NCBI GenBank assembly: GCA_037179385.1
Contig: CM074200.1
Coordinates: forward strand, 34,227,884-34,291,883
Direction of reading: 5' to 3'
Length of the DNA stretch: 64,000 bases
Source of the DNA: Holothuria scabra
Lineage: Eukaryota; Echinodermata; Holothuroidea; Aspidochirotida; Holothuriidae
Below, in pieces: positions 47,505 through 58,678 of this stretch. The first letter of the stretch is position 1. The number at the start of each line of letters is the position of its first letter. The notes beneath the pieces are model-generated. The model saw only the letters and a program-made list of their open reading frames with translations. It searched no databases and was not told the DNA's origin. A program made the position numbers and the translations under genes.

Positions 47505-47760
47505 CTTAGCTCTTTCAAATGGTCAAGGGGTTAGAGCATCAGGCTTGCAGTCTGGAGGTTGGGAGCTCGAATCTTGGTCAGGCCATACCAAAGACTTTAA
47601 AAACGGAACCAACTGGTGTTGTGCTTGGTGCTCAGCATAAGCAATGGAGTAGGGAAAACAAGCCAGTGAACCACAACTGGAACAAGGCAGTGGGCAGCTT
47701 GAGTTGAACCAGTTTGTTGGAAACTTAGCCGTAAAACTTCATCTAACCTAACTTAATGTT
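47505..47760 (+). mobile_element. tRNA-derived SINE, full-length-like copy (coding intron 6)
   Basis: A tRNA-like head holds an A-box-like TGGTCAAGGGG (47520-47530) and a B-box-like GAGCTCGAATCTTGG (about 47564-47578). The unrelated body CTTGGTGCTCAGCATAAGCA follows, then AACAAGCCAGTGAACCACAA, and a CTAAC-rich tail. Related copies lie at 229-425, 51585-51785 (minus) and 60775-61000. The 62-codon ORF here is incidental. Confidence 0.75.
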
Positions 47761-47893
47761 AGCTCTTTAAAGTTAGCTAGTACATACTAGGATGTCAAAT
47801 AGCACTACATATGCTCAAGATTTAAAGGAGTTTAATAGCAAAGGACATTAATCTTTGTTTGTCCAAGATGGCCAGACAGAATGGTAAGTACTT

Positions 47894-48009
47894 CCTGGGG
47901 CCCGTTCCACAAAGAGTTATGCACGATCTTAAGTATGATTTACTGTTGGCTTAAGTATGGTGAATCAAACTTAAGATTGTGCGTAACTCTTTGTGGAACG
48001 GCCCCCAGG
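47894..48009. mobile_element. Palindromic MITE 'GGGGCCCGTTCCAC', copy 1 (coding intron 6)
   Basis: Arms TCCACAAAGAGTTATGCACG... and ...GTGCGTAACTCTTTGTGGA pair over ~29 nt with two mismatches, with further inverted CCTGGGG/CCCCAGG at the edges. A nearly identical element is at 62611-62718. The ~34-nt centre is unpaired. No coding capacity. Confidence 0.8.
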
Positions 48010-48162
48010 AATTTTTTAGGAACTAGAGCTATATTCAAGCATTAATGCCTTTTAAATCAAGAAAGGCAGGTAGCACATTTGCATGTCATGGGCATACGTT
48101 TAAGCAAGCTCATGAACTTGTAGAAACTAACTTCACACTTTTGAAATCCTTAAGACTGTGAG

Positions 48163-50256
48163 TAGGGCTGTGCATTTTCGGTTAATTCACTATCCGTTTA
48201 ACTGATTTTATTAACCGGCGGTTAACCGTTTAACCGAAAATGACGTAATGTTCACCACAACAACAAAAAGTCAACATTTCCAAAGAGCATCATCACTTTT
48301 GTACAGAAAAGTACAAGTCTAAAAATGGCATCGTAAGTCATGTTCGCCAATGTAAGCATGTGGCAAAAATGTTTTTTTTTTGCGCTGAGTTTATATCATC
48401 TTTTCACAGTAAAAGCCAATCTCGCATTTACTGAAGTTTTCTTCAGACCATGTGCACTTTTTAACATTCCACCAACTGTTGTATTTTCCCGCCTGATCCT
48501 ATGTAATATCGTCAGTTACTTCATGAAACACTCTGACACCGCTGTTTTGATGCAGCTTGCTTGCGATGCAGTGTTCAATACATGTACAGCGCTCACTTGT
48601 TTGTCATAATACAGTAGCAATCTGTACAATTGCACTGTAAACGGCCCACCAGGCGCAAACAGCACAACCAAGTCCTATTACCCTGCATAAATTAAGGAAT
48701 TCTCAGCATTCCTACCGTAAAGTTATGTACAGTAGGACTTATGGAATGTTATCATATGACGCCATTACGAACGAAAACGATGATGCACATGGTCCCATGC
48801 ATGCAGTAGACTTGTGTGCCTATCTGTTTTTACCACTAAACAAGGGACCATGTTTTGCTTGGTGACATCATATGCATACAATCTATTTCAAAATTTGAAT
48901 TGCCTCTGCATCGTGATTGGTTCAAATACCTTGATTCTGAGCCAGCCAATCGCAACTCGCGCCATCGCCTATGGGATTTAGTGTGTGAAAATACCAGACC
49001 TCGGAACGAATTTCCCCATTGAGTTTGCATTATGACGATCGCACTTCCCAGGCTTACATAGCTGACCTGTGCAGCCGGCCATGCCCCGTGCTAAATTCAC
49101 CAAGAAACGGCATCCCAAATCTCTGCGTACGTGGATTTCTCAGGGATCTGACTTAAGTACATTACATTTGCTGATTATTTTCAAACAAGACCGAAGGTTT
49201 GGACAAGAAGTGCCAAAAAATATGGGGATATTTATATCAGAAAGGAACCATAAGATATGTTAATCGAGTCCATTTTTTTGCTGTCCAGAACCGCTAAAAA
49301 TTAGATAGTTGCGTATTTTTACGTGCATCGTAGGGTGGACTTCTACAGTACAGTTCGTTATCGCAACAATACAACCCAGTGGGTTCAACGAACTGCGTAT
49401 GCTTATTCATAAAAATCAACATGGAATGTTCCATTTTATATGATATTGGGATATTGGGCAAACAACAAAATGGTGGGAATTATCTGGCGCCTACAATCGT
49501 ATTTACGGGTTAAATTTTTTTCCAAATACTGCTACTAACAATGAAAAATAATGAAATTAACAGAGGTGCAGCATGATAAAATATTTTGATTAGCTACAGT
49601 GGGGAGATTTATTCAAATATACTTGTGCCATAGAAGTACAGAAGCTTGGTAACTTTTTCACAGCAGCACTACGCACTTTTGTTACAGCTCCCTGCTTGTA
49701 TGGTGGCTTTCTTCTTGAAAGAGGTCCATACTTTCGACAGCATGATGGCAGTTAAGGTTTCGTAGTTGAAGATAGCTTTGTGAAGAGTATAGATTAGGAG
49801 ACTGACTAGAATGGAAAACTCAACAAAATCCAAACTGCTTTTATCCACCTTTCATCCTTTCATGTTTTATGATAATCTCTCAAACGTTCCACTTATTTCT
49901 AAAATTGTGCTTGGGTGTAGCTATTGAAGGGATTAGGAGACGAGCACACGAAGTTCTGCCAACGAAAGTAACAATGGGTGCCCCACTTGTCACTCATCAT
50001 TATGCACTCAATTCAGGGAGCTGCCGCGGAATTAATCCGTTCAATCGAACAGCCAATTTTAAAACTCTTTTTACACTTATTGTTCAAGGGATAATTTGTG
50101 AGAAACTGACACTGTTTGTTGCGCGATGTTTGTGTAACAGTTTACTAATAAAGCCACGCAGCATACAAAAACAGTTAATCTATGCAGGGGAATGATGCAC
50201 GAGTAACCGACGTGTCGGTCGGTTAACTGGTTAACCGATTGACAGTCACAGCCCTA
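48163..50256. mobile_element. hAT-type element, 2.09 kb, non-autonomous or decayed
   Basis: The termini TAGGGCTGTG and CACAGCCCTA are perfect 10-bp inverted repeats. TTAACCG-type words cluster inside both ends, as transposase-binding motifs do. The flanks ACTGTGAG (48155-48162) and ATTGTGAG (50257-50264) match at 7 of 8. ORFs inside (up to 108 codons at 49869-50195, and 49069-49263) show no DDE, BED or hAT dimerisation signature, so it is probably non-autonomous. It lies in coding intron 6. Confidence 0.8.
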
Positions 50257-50269
50257 ATTGTGAGGTATG

Positions 50270-50454
50270 CAGTGTTGTAATCCAGTCACAAGATTAGTGA
50301 CTCGAGTCACCAGTTTTCAAACTTTTAAGTGACTCGAGTCGAGTCATTGACTCCAGTCACTGTACTATTTCAATGGGGAAATTACTCCTGAATTCAATCA
50401 AGTCACTATCATTTTGAGAGGATGTGACTTGAGTCGTGACTTGTTACAACACTG
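50270..50454 (-). mobile_element. hAT-type MITE 'CAGTGTTGTAA', copy 2
   Basis: The termini CAGTGTTGTAATCC and GTTACAACACTG are inverted, and the interior matches 30796-30962 in reverse orientation. The flanks GAGGTATG (50262-50269) and GAGATAAG (50455-50462) agree at 6 of 8. It starts only 13 bp after the end of the larger hAT-type element. Confidence 0.8.
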
Positions 50455-50631
50455 GAGATAAGTACTTTAAAGGGAATAAAAAGAGTGTAGTGTTCAAATT
50501 TTTGAAATACAATTTCTTTGATTACAAGTTACAAAATATCTGTTCCATGATATTTTTGATGAATGAATGTTTAACTTTTTGCTATCATGATTTCTTAATA
50601 TCTGTGCTACTCCCATTTTTGCTTTCTTCAG

Positions 50632-50771
50632 AATGAAATTAAAAAGCTGGAGGCAAGAACTAACCAAGAGAGGAAAGAGTTTGAGGAACAATTTTTGAAA
50701 CAACAGCAGCAAAAAGCTGATAAAAGGTGTACGGCAGCAATAAAAATACAAGCTGCATTTCGTTCGTACAG
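50632..50771 (+). CDS. LRRIQ1: LRRIQ1-like coding exon 7 with IQ motif (residues 293-338 and part of 339)
   Basis: The acceptor is TGCTTTCTTCAG and the donor is ACAG|GTGAGT, phase 2. After a charged helix (KKLEARTNQERKEFEEQFLK, QQQQ) comes TAAIKIQAAFRSYR, a calmodulin/light-chain-binding IQ motif whose last residues come from exon 8. The usual Gly of IQxxxRGxxxR is Ser here. The IQ upstream of the LRRs is a diagnostic arrangement for LRRIQ1. Confidence 0.85.
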
Positions 50772-51584
50772 GTGAGTGATGGTAAAGTTGTTTAATGTTT
50801 AGTTTTGTTCAGAATCAATCATGCATATTTTATATTGCTTAGTGACTAAGGTGACAAGGTGTACGTCAGAACCAGGGCCTCTTGCACTATTTTAATCATG
50901 AATCCCCTATCACTGAAATTAGTTGCAAAGACAAACATACTTGCCAACCATTCCATTTTAAGTTGAATGTTTCTGTTTTCTGAGCTTTTGAACTTATAAT
51001 GATTGGAAGATTCTGATTTTCCTGGCTCATTGCACTACTGATATACTTGTACAAAAAATTATCAAAATTTTCATAATACAACAGCTCTTGGAAAATTTAC
51101 ATAAATCATTGCATACACTAAAGTGATTTCTACATATCTTGTAAACATTTCAAGAAGAAAAGAGGAGTTTTGTCCCCAGGACCTCACCAAGTTGCATAAA
51201 CAAAAGTGCACCCAAGATCTTTTGCTCTATGTTCTGTTTTCTGAGATGACAACGTTGGCAAGTACGGACAGAGAATTCCCTGAATAATTTCCTGATTTGA
51301 ACGTTAAAATGTTTTTATATGAAAGGAAATGAATGCAGTTTATTGCAGGTATGAAAGTAGGAGGGGAGGGGGGATGAGCCGAGCCCATTACAAAGTACCA
51401 CAGGCTAATAAAAAGCCATCCATAAAATATGATGAAGGGGTATGTACCATACCTGATCTACATTTGCTTTGTAAACACTTGTATTATACCACAAATGTTT
51501 AAATCATAACCCACTAGACTCAATCCTCAGTGGTTGGTATGTAGATCCAAGAGTTAGAAAGCAAGGTGAACTTAGATGAGTATT

Positions 51585-51785
51585 TACGGCCCAGTCTCCA
51601 ATCAATTGGTTTAATTTAGACTGGCTGCAGCATATCTTTCAGATGTGGCTCACTGACTTGTTTTCTGACTCCATTGCTTATGCTGAGCACCAAAGCACAA
51701 TGGCATTAAGTTCCATTTGAAAGTCTTTGGTATGATTTGACCTGGCAAGTGGTCAAACTTCAGATGTCTCAGCTGCAAGATGGAT
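51585..51785 (-). mobile_element. tRNA-derived SINE, minus-strand copy (coding intron 7)
   Basis: Reverse complemented, it reads CATACCAAAGACTTTCAAAT, then GGTGCTCAGCATAAGCAATG, then AACAAGTCAGTGAGCCACA, matching the SINE at 47505-47760. The B-box region is diverged. Confidence 0.65.
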
Positions 51786-52654
51786 ATTACACATTTGTGC
51801 CTTTGTATTAGCTATGGTGCAATTACCAAAAATGTTGCAAAAATGATTTTGTGGAAATAAGTTAAAAACTTACCCTTAAAGTTTTAGACTCTCTCTGCTG
51901 CACTTACACTTTTTAGGTGAAAATGTATGAGACGCTTTCATAACCTGATTCCTTTTTTTTATGGGAGAGTAACTTTTTGGACAAAGAAACATATATTTAT
52001 TTTTATCAAACTTGAAATGTACATTTATTTTGCTCATGTTTACCTACCTAGACACCCTTTCTAGTTTGTTACAGAATGTTTGAATGGACTGTCTGTTTAC
52101 CTGAATAAAGGCATCAGAAAAAAATTATGAGCTGCTCATAATTTTGTGTTGAAGCTTGTCAAATGAGCTAACTAGAGCAGAATGTTTTTGACAATAGAAG
52201 TGGACCAGCAATTTTGTTTGAACAAACCAAATGAAAGTTTCGTTGGCTTTGTTTAGTTTTCAGGGTGTTAATCTTTGAAGTATTCCATGCTTGCCCCTTG
52301 TTGTCATAACACCCAATTCAAAATTTTGGTTGATTCAATGCAATCAGACAAGAAGTGAAGTTGTACTGAAGTTGCTCATACTTCTAAAGAGTGGGGCAGA
52401 AAAATTTAGTTCAAAGTTTATGCAATCATGTGCAAGGCAGAGAGGAACTGTGTTAGTCATTTAGAAGTTTTTTCTAGAAAAAGACGAAGTGGGGTTTAAA
52501 AAAATGGTATCTTTGTGTTTACTCCGTTGTGATTTAGAAGTTAGATTCCTTATGCTACTGATTTAGGTTCTTTAAACTAAATTTGAATATCATTTCATGA
52601 AGCCAACAGTATTGTTGAAGACAAAGGGGACATGTGACTATAGCAGACATTTTG

Positions 52655-52913
52655 TTAACCCTTTGGCGTCCGGCTCCAATTGGGGCATATTTGCATGCCT
52701 CTGGAGTTGGCAGAAAAGCGGACGTGGCACGCCCAACGTTGATTTCCATAAGCTTTTGACCCGTGCCCTGAAACTATTATCTCTCTCGTTGTTGTGGCCA
52801 AATTTTTGGGTAGCTACTTGCAGTTTCGAGCTCTGCGTGAAACAGTAAAGATGGGTGACAGTCGCGCTTTCTGTCTGCAGCAAAAGGGACCTGTAAGACC
52901 AGAAAAGGGTTAA
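52655..52913. mobile_element. piggyBac-like MITE (TTAACCC ends), copy 2 (coding intron 7)
   Basis: It is bounded by TTAACCCTTTGGCGTC and CCAGAAAAGGGTTAA. TTAA is present at both ends (52655-52658, 52910-52913), as expected for piggyBac-type target duplication. The interior is shared with 39202-39466. ORFs across it on both strands are fortuitous. Confidence 0.78.
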
Positions 52914-53751
52914 TTCACTTAAGTTCCTTTAAAAGAAGCGTTTAAGGTCACAGCGAGATTGAATATGTTAGAGAGGTGCCTATTCAAGCATTTTGGTGAA
53001 ATTTGCATTGAAATCTGATGTGTGATTCTCAAGACATGAGGAGGTTAAGTTGTCACATTTTTGACAAATAGTGAACTTGAAGCAAGCATATATGACATCA
53101 TATCCTCACATAAATGGACAGTTTTTTGCTTCTCTTTAAACTTTGACAGCCAGTTTCCTCCTCAAGAATCACATATGAGAATGTGATTGCATGGAAACCT
53201 TCAGGCATGAGATACTTCCTCTTTTTGGAAGATATTTTCTCTTTTTGTTTGATTCATTCCTCTTTTTTGTGCCAGATACCCCCCCCCATAACTTCTGCTG
53301 CCCTCAAGCTCTCGTAGAACATAAATCTAGTGACTTCATTACCTGATTTATTGAGTAATACATGGTTGGTTTGAATGGAACTTTCAACACATCTTGTAGA
53401 TGTAGTTCCTCTGTTACATGTGAAAAGTAAACTTTTGCTACAACCTCCCTTTTCATGTTTGGTACCACTATTTTAAACATTATCATCTCTTGAATTCCTT
53501 TTGATTATGTTGAATTTTGCCCGTTTGATTTAGTGATGAGTGTGAAATAACTGATCATTAGTTTTGGGGAATACTAGTTTTGTCACTGAGCTGAATATAG
53601 GTCTTCAATTGAGGATCAGGTGTAATATTTCATACATCCATTGATGGATAATTTATGTACCAGTTTCTAGCAAAGACAGAACCTCTCTGTGGAAAACTTA
53701 GCGTTATTAATGGAAAGTTGATGAAGAGTTTTGTTTTTTTTTTGATAACAG

Positions 53752-55179
53752 GGCAAGAAAACCTTTGTTGAAAAAGATGAGACTTATCAAGGAGGAAGTG
53801 AAAAAGAGGCTGATTGACAAGAGGCAGATGGAGATTGCAGCAGAGAAGAAGCAGGAGGAACAGAGAAAGAGAAAGGAAAGGGAGGAGAAAAAACGAAAAG
53901 AAGAGGAAATGAGGAGAAAGGTGGAAGAAGAAAGGAAGAAACAAGAAGAAGATGAAAGAAAGGAAAGGGAGAGGTTAGAGAAGGAAAAGTTGGAGAAGGA
54001 GAGGCAGGAGAGACAAGAGATGGAGATAAAACGGGCAGAGGAAGAAAGGAAGAAGAAAGAACAAAGAGAGATGGAGGAGAAGGCAAATGAAATATTAGCT
54101 AAAATAATGAAAGAAAAACAAAGAAATGATTCAGATGGGAATGATTCTCAGGAAGGAAGTGATGGAAGTTTGGTGCAGCCATCTGTAAAAGTGAACATCT
54201 TAAATAGTCAAGATATGAATATTCATTATGCAAATGAGGATTTTCAGGGAAAAGATGTGAACAAAAGTCAGTCGGATGGTCACCTGAAAGTAAGGAAAAT
54301 AGAAAAGGAGAGAGAAGAGATACAGCAAAAAGATGGTGAAGGGAAAAACTTGAAAGAGGAAGGGATTAGGAGAAGGATGCAGAATGATTCTGTTAGTGAA
54401 GAAAGAGTTATGAAGGAAAATACAAAAAAAGGCAAGGGAAATTTTTTAAAGAACCAAGGCAATGATAGTGATTGCAAAGAGTTTGTTGACACTGATAATA
54501 GGGAAGGAATTGCTGAATCAGAACAAACTCTTGCTGATCAGCAGAAGAAAGAGGACAGGGGAGATAACAAAACTGATGGAAGAGGCAAGGTAGAAAATCA
54601 AAGTTGTATTAAAAATCAAACATTTAATTTAAATAGTGAAAGTGGTAAAGTTGTCGATGATTCTGCTCAAATGAAAGAAATAACTAGGGTGAAAACTGAA
54701 GATTTTAAAAAGCATAAAAGGGATGAAGATTGTGCAAATTCTCCTCAATTTGAAACTGAAGTGCAATTTGAAAAAGGCAACATTAGAACTAGGACAGACG
54801 AGGAAAGTATTGAAAGTAAAAAATCTTCTGAGCTGACTGTAAAGATCACAAATGTTACCAAGGATGTTGAGAAGAGGGACTTGATGGGAACTTTGGATAA
54901 AGGAAATAGTGCGGATGCCAAAAACATGGAAAATGTTACAAACTCAAAAATGCTACATGGAAAGGATGAAACAAAGAGAGAGAAATCTTTAAAATATAAA
55001 CAGGAAGAAGAGAAGGCAGACTTTGGAAATGAAGTTTCCATGGTAACATCCTCCCATGCTCCTGCCATGCTTGATGTTGCCCATGGAAGGGATTCGAGTG
55101 GTGGAGGAATCAAAGAGAATTTGAATGAAGAGTACCAGAAAGCAAGATTGGAATGGATGAAAACATCAATATCATTCAG
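53752..55179 (+). CDS. LRRIQ1: LRRIQ1-like coding exon 8, long coiled-coil exon (residues 339-814, part of 815)
   Basis: At 1428 nt this is by far the longest exon. After ARKPLLKK, which completes the IQ region, residues ~344-463 are an uninterrupted Glu/Lys/Arg-rich helix (for example KKQEEQRKRKEREEKKRKEE), a single-helix or coiled-coil segment. A long hydrophilic, Ser/Asp/Lys/Asn-rich part without globular pattern follows. The end ARLEWMKTSISF is more ordered. The acceptor TTTTTTTTTGATAACAG is good. The donor TTCAG|GTCGGA is off-consensus. If the donor is not used, translation stops within seven codons (TAA at 55199-55201), which would give a short isoform without LRRs. Minus-strand ORFs here are shadows. 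Confidence 0.85.
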
Positions 55180-55549
55180 GTCGGAAAAAGTTCCATTTTA
55201 AATTAGCATTGTGCAATGGACTATTAAAATCAATAACTTTGTTTATGTGTGTTTTTACTAAAGATTGAAAATTGAAAATTCTTCTAAACAGGATGATAAA
55301 TTTGGTATTACCAGAAAGTATCAATACATTGTAAAAATTCTTGGTTAAGCTCTTTAGTAAGTTGAAAGATGATTGCATCATTTGATTTTGGTGCTTTGGA
55401 GTTAAGTTTTATTGTCGTGTTCACAATTGTACAGCTGACTAGAGGAGTGTTTTGTAAGCCTGTTTTGTAAGTGTTTCTCTTCTAGAAACATCAATTTAAA
55501 GCCTGTCATCTGTGTTGTCATAATATGACTATGCTGGTAGTGTACTGAA

Positions 55550-55815
55550 ATTCTCAACTGGCACAGCTCTTTGATTGACATCAAATTTTAAACTGCTGAG
55601 TAGCTCATATTTCACATCATATACCTAGAGTGTTCTGATTACACATTAAGGTCTTGCACACTCACCACGGTATGCACTGAAGCAGTAATCCTGGATTGTC
55701 TCTGTGAGAGGATGAGTTTTTAAACAGTTGTAGGAGGGGTAAAAATTTGCTTTGAGAATTGGAACTGTTTGTGGTTAAGAATAACTGTCTTTAACTGTTC
55801 TGTCATATGGTTTCA
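55550..55815. repeat. Dispersed repeat (family D), copy 2 (coding intron 8)
   Basis: CACAGCTCTTTGATTGACAT, TGATTACACATTAAGG, GAAGCAGTAATCCTGGATTG and TTGAGAATTGGAACTGT follow the order seen at 42640-42905. Moderately diverged. Non-coding. Confidence 0.55.
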
Positions 55816-55912
55816 AGTGTACTTGCTACTGTGGAAACAGCCCTTGCAAATATTTCAAAGTACATTAATTTTAACAGCCAAATTTTAAATTTATAATTAT
55901 TTTCACTTGTAG

Positions 55913-56066
55913 CAAACAGCTTATTCAAGCTAAAGATCACCTGCGTGAACAAGAGAAAAAGAAGAGACGGTACTTACGAAGACCATCAGCTGTGAAAAAA
56001 ATGAATGAAATATCAGAAGAAGTACTTCTTGGTACAAGTCCTGCAATGAAAAAAACTTTAGCAGAG
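55913..56066 (+). CDS. LRRIQ1: LRRIQ1-like coding exon 9 (residues 815-866)
   Basis: The acceptor TTTTCACTTGTAG gives a split Ser. The donor GAG|GTTTGT is phase 0. It encodes KQLIQAKDHLREQEKKKRRY and LRRPSAVKKM, a very basic stretch, followed by NEISEEVLLGTSPAMKKTLAE. This is the linker between the coiled coil and the LRR domain. Confidence 0.8.
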
Positions 56067-57045
56067 GTTTGTATATTCATTCATTTCAGAATGATGTCAA
56101 GTATGGATCTGGTGGTTGAGTCGTAACTTCTTACAGTGCCTTATGTGTACCATCCCCTTGAAAAGATTGAATGGGAAAATTAATTTTGGGGAAGGAAGGC
56201 TATCCTTCAGTCACTTTTTAATGAGCAAACTGGGTAAAAAAACAGTTTAAGGGTTTTTAAAGACAGAACATTGAGCACACAGTGCTATCCCCCTCACTCC
56301 AACTCTTTCCCCCTCTGTCATAAAGAAGGGGCACAAAGCTCCCCCATGAAATGATGTAAAAGCTTGCCTTCATGCAGCTTAGCTTATCTTATCTCACTAC
56401 AAATATTTAGCCCCATTCGCATCATTTACTTTTAAGCAACACTAATTGTCCCACCTTCTTTCCCCACACACAAATTTTACCAGAGCTTTCTCTAATACTC
56501 TCACATTTGCTATTTTGACATCTCCTGTATTTTCCAAACAGTTATATAAATGTCAGTACAGCCAGTTTTGAATCCCTGGAAGTTCTAACAGCAGGTCTGT
56601 TGCTTGATTTCTGGGTCAGTAATCTTACACAACTTGGCAAGGTTTTGCTATTTGAACAATGGACTGTTTTCCATTTTGCAATTGTCCAAAGGAGATTTAA
56701 AGGATCACCGCATGGCAGTCACAGGGGTACCGTTAACCAAGTAAATATTTAAAGCAAATAGTCTTCAATAGATTTATTGTTGATTTTGACTTGAATTGAT
56801 TGACTTTTACAGGTTTCTGTGGTGTCCTATTTATTTTATACTGAAGGACATAAATATTTTGTCACTAGAAACTAACCAAGCACGCATGAAGTCTAATATT
56901 TCTTGTAAAATTGTTGGAATTGAGTGCAATGGTTTGTAATTTTATGGTGCCATAAAAGATTCCCATTGTTGAGGTTTACTTTTTCCTCTAACTTTTGAAT
57001 GCTTTGTTTAATTTGTTAAATACCATTTTCATCCCTATTTATCAG

Positions 57046-57198
57046 GTGACCACGGTTGAACTGCAAGACCTACCAGGGTGCGTGCTGACAACCTTGTCCA
57101 AATGTCCCAATATGAGAGTGTTTGCGTGTCATTCTTCAAAGATACAGTACTTGGAGGGATTAGACCAATCTCCCGACATTAGTTACATTGATGTGAAG
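57046..57198 (+). CDS. LRRIQ1: LRRIQ1-like coding exon 10, first LRRs (residues 867-917)
   Basis: The acceptor is TCCCTATTTATCAG and the donor is AAG|GTTAGA. Both ends are phase 0, 51 codons. It encodes VTTVELQDLPGCVLTTLSKC and PNMRVFACHSSKIQYLEGLD, followed by QSPDISYIDVK. L-x-x-L-S-x-C-x-x-(L/M)-x-x-(F/L) and I-x-x-L-x-G-L are the register of 22-residue SDS22-type leucine-rich repeats. Confidence 0.85.
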
Positions 57199-57880
57199 GT
57201 TAGAATTTATTAAAGATTAAACAATGATAGACCATGGATTATTGCTGGTTAATGCACAATCTGGGTTAGTGTGAGCAGGTACTGCATGAAGCTTGAGTGC
57301 TTTCAGCAATAGCATTATCCCAGCAAGTGCATTATTTTGTAATATTGCACATGTCTAGATTTGTTCAACCTCGTTGTTCATTCACTTTGATTTAAAAGAT
57401 AAAAGATCAGTGAAGTCCTGTTTAAATAACCACCCTGCCTGAGTAGAGTGCTCTAGTTTGAGATGAGTGCCTGGGTCCAATACTATGAGTTTTTTCAGGA
57501 TAATGCATGTTCACATGACTGTAATGAACCTATAGAAGGTGAGGATTGTTACTTAGTATGAGTGAATGTTTTTTAGGTTTTTGCTTGCTTTTATTTCCTA
57601 TACAGTTTATAGCCACTCGAACCCTGAAATCAATAAAAATATGATAAAACCAATTAAGCATTGGAGTGGCTGTAAACAGTGGATGTTAACATGAAGTATA
57701 GACCTGACTTACCATTCAAAAGTCAAGTTTCAGCCTGTTTAGTGGTAGGCAGTTTTTGTAAGGGCTATTTCATGTAATGACTGATTTTTCAGAAATGGCA
57801 GAATTTTCAGAAAAGTCAGACACTTTCAAGAAAAAAAATCATCTGGTGATTGCCAGGACACCTGTTGATATCCTTCACTG

Positions 57881-58254
57881 GGCATGGTGTGTAATGTCAT
57901 TATATATGGTTGGATATTGTTAGGTATGGTGTGTAACATTATATATGGTTGGATATTGTTAGGTATGGTGTGTAACATTATATATGGTTGGATATTGTTA
58001 GGCATGGTGTGTAATGTTATATATGATTGGATATTGTTAGGTATGGTGTGTAACATTATATATGGTTGGATATTGTTAGGCATGGTGTGTAATGTTATAT
58101 ATGATTGGATATTGTTAGGCATGGTGTGTAATGTTATATATGATTGGATATTGTTAGGTATGGTGTGTTACATTATATATGGTTGGATATTGTTAGGTAT
58201 GGTGTGTAACATTATATATGGTTGGATATTGTTAGGTATGGTGTGTAACATTTA
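57881..58254. repeat. 39-bp minisatellite (coding intron 10)
   Basis: Nine units plus a partial one of GGTATGGTGTGTAACATTAT followed by ATATGGTTGGATATTGTTA. Two unit types exist: A (GGTATGG...TAACATT...GGTTGG) and B (GGCATGG...TAATGTT...GATTGG). The first unit is 3 bp longer. The order is A', A, A, B, A, B, B, A, A. Because 39 is a multiple of three, long repetitive ORFs appear on both strands. They are not genes. Confidence 0.95.
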
Positions 58255-58527
58255 GTGTGGTGTTTCATTGGACATTAGGATAAATAAAGGCACTTTAGAA
58301 GTTCAATCATTAAACCAAAAGTGTGCATATTGCAGTGTTTTTATACGTAAAGTGGGGAAATATTTAAGTTGGTTCTAATTATGGCAGGTTTTAGTGGTCA
58401 ACTTGAACAGAGCAAATGTCATGTATTTGGCAAATTTTAATCATTTGGCATGTTGGAATAATAATTTGGCATACTTTGGTCTTAGTAGCAGCTATGGTAT
58501 TATATACAATATATTGTTTTACTACAG

Positions 58528-58678
58528 GGAAATCAAATTGCAAATGTCAGTTGCAGGGATCGGACAAAACTGACCTTTCTTGACCTCTCTGAAAACAATC
58601 TGTCTACCGTCCAAGGCCTTGAAGGCTGCACCTCTCTTAAATGGCTCAACCTCTCCAACAACAGAATTAGCCGCTTAA
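58528..58678 (+). CDS. LRRIQ1: LRRIQ1-like coding exon 11, LRRs (residues 918-967, first base of 968)
   Basis: The acceptor TTGTTTTACTACAG and donor TTAA|GTGAGT leave phase 1. It encodes GNQIANVSCRDRTKLTFLDL, SENNLSTVQGLEGCTSLKWL and NLSNNRISRL. These are textbook LxxLxLxxNxI leucine-rich repeats of the SDS22 class. It is the last exon I can place. The next must be after the window. Confidence 0.9.

Noticed and set aside
47505..47600. Possible functional tRNA gene
   Set aside because: A/B boxes are present, but the acceptor and anticodon stems do not pair convincingly and the sequence continues into a repeated SINE body.
48340..50195. ORFs inside the 2.09-kb hAT-type element considered as transposase
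   Set aside because: None shows BED zinc finger, DDE or hAT C-terminal dimerisation patterns, and they are short and unlinked.
53630..55113. Minus-strand ORFs (up to 122 codons) opposite exon 8
   Set aside because: They mirror the Glu/Lys-rich coiled-coil codons (Ser/Phe/Leu/Pro-rich antisense), a typical shadow.
57826..58255. Long ORFs on both strands with a 13-residue repeat
   Set aside because: They come from the 39-bp (13-codon) minisatellite in an intron. Both strands open equally, so no coding evidence.
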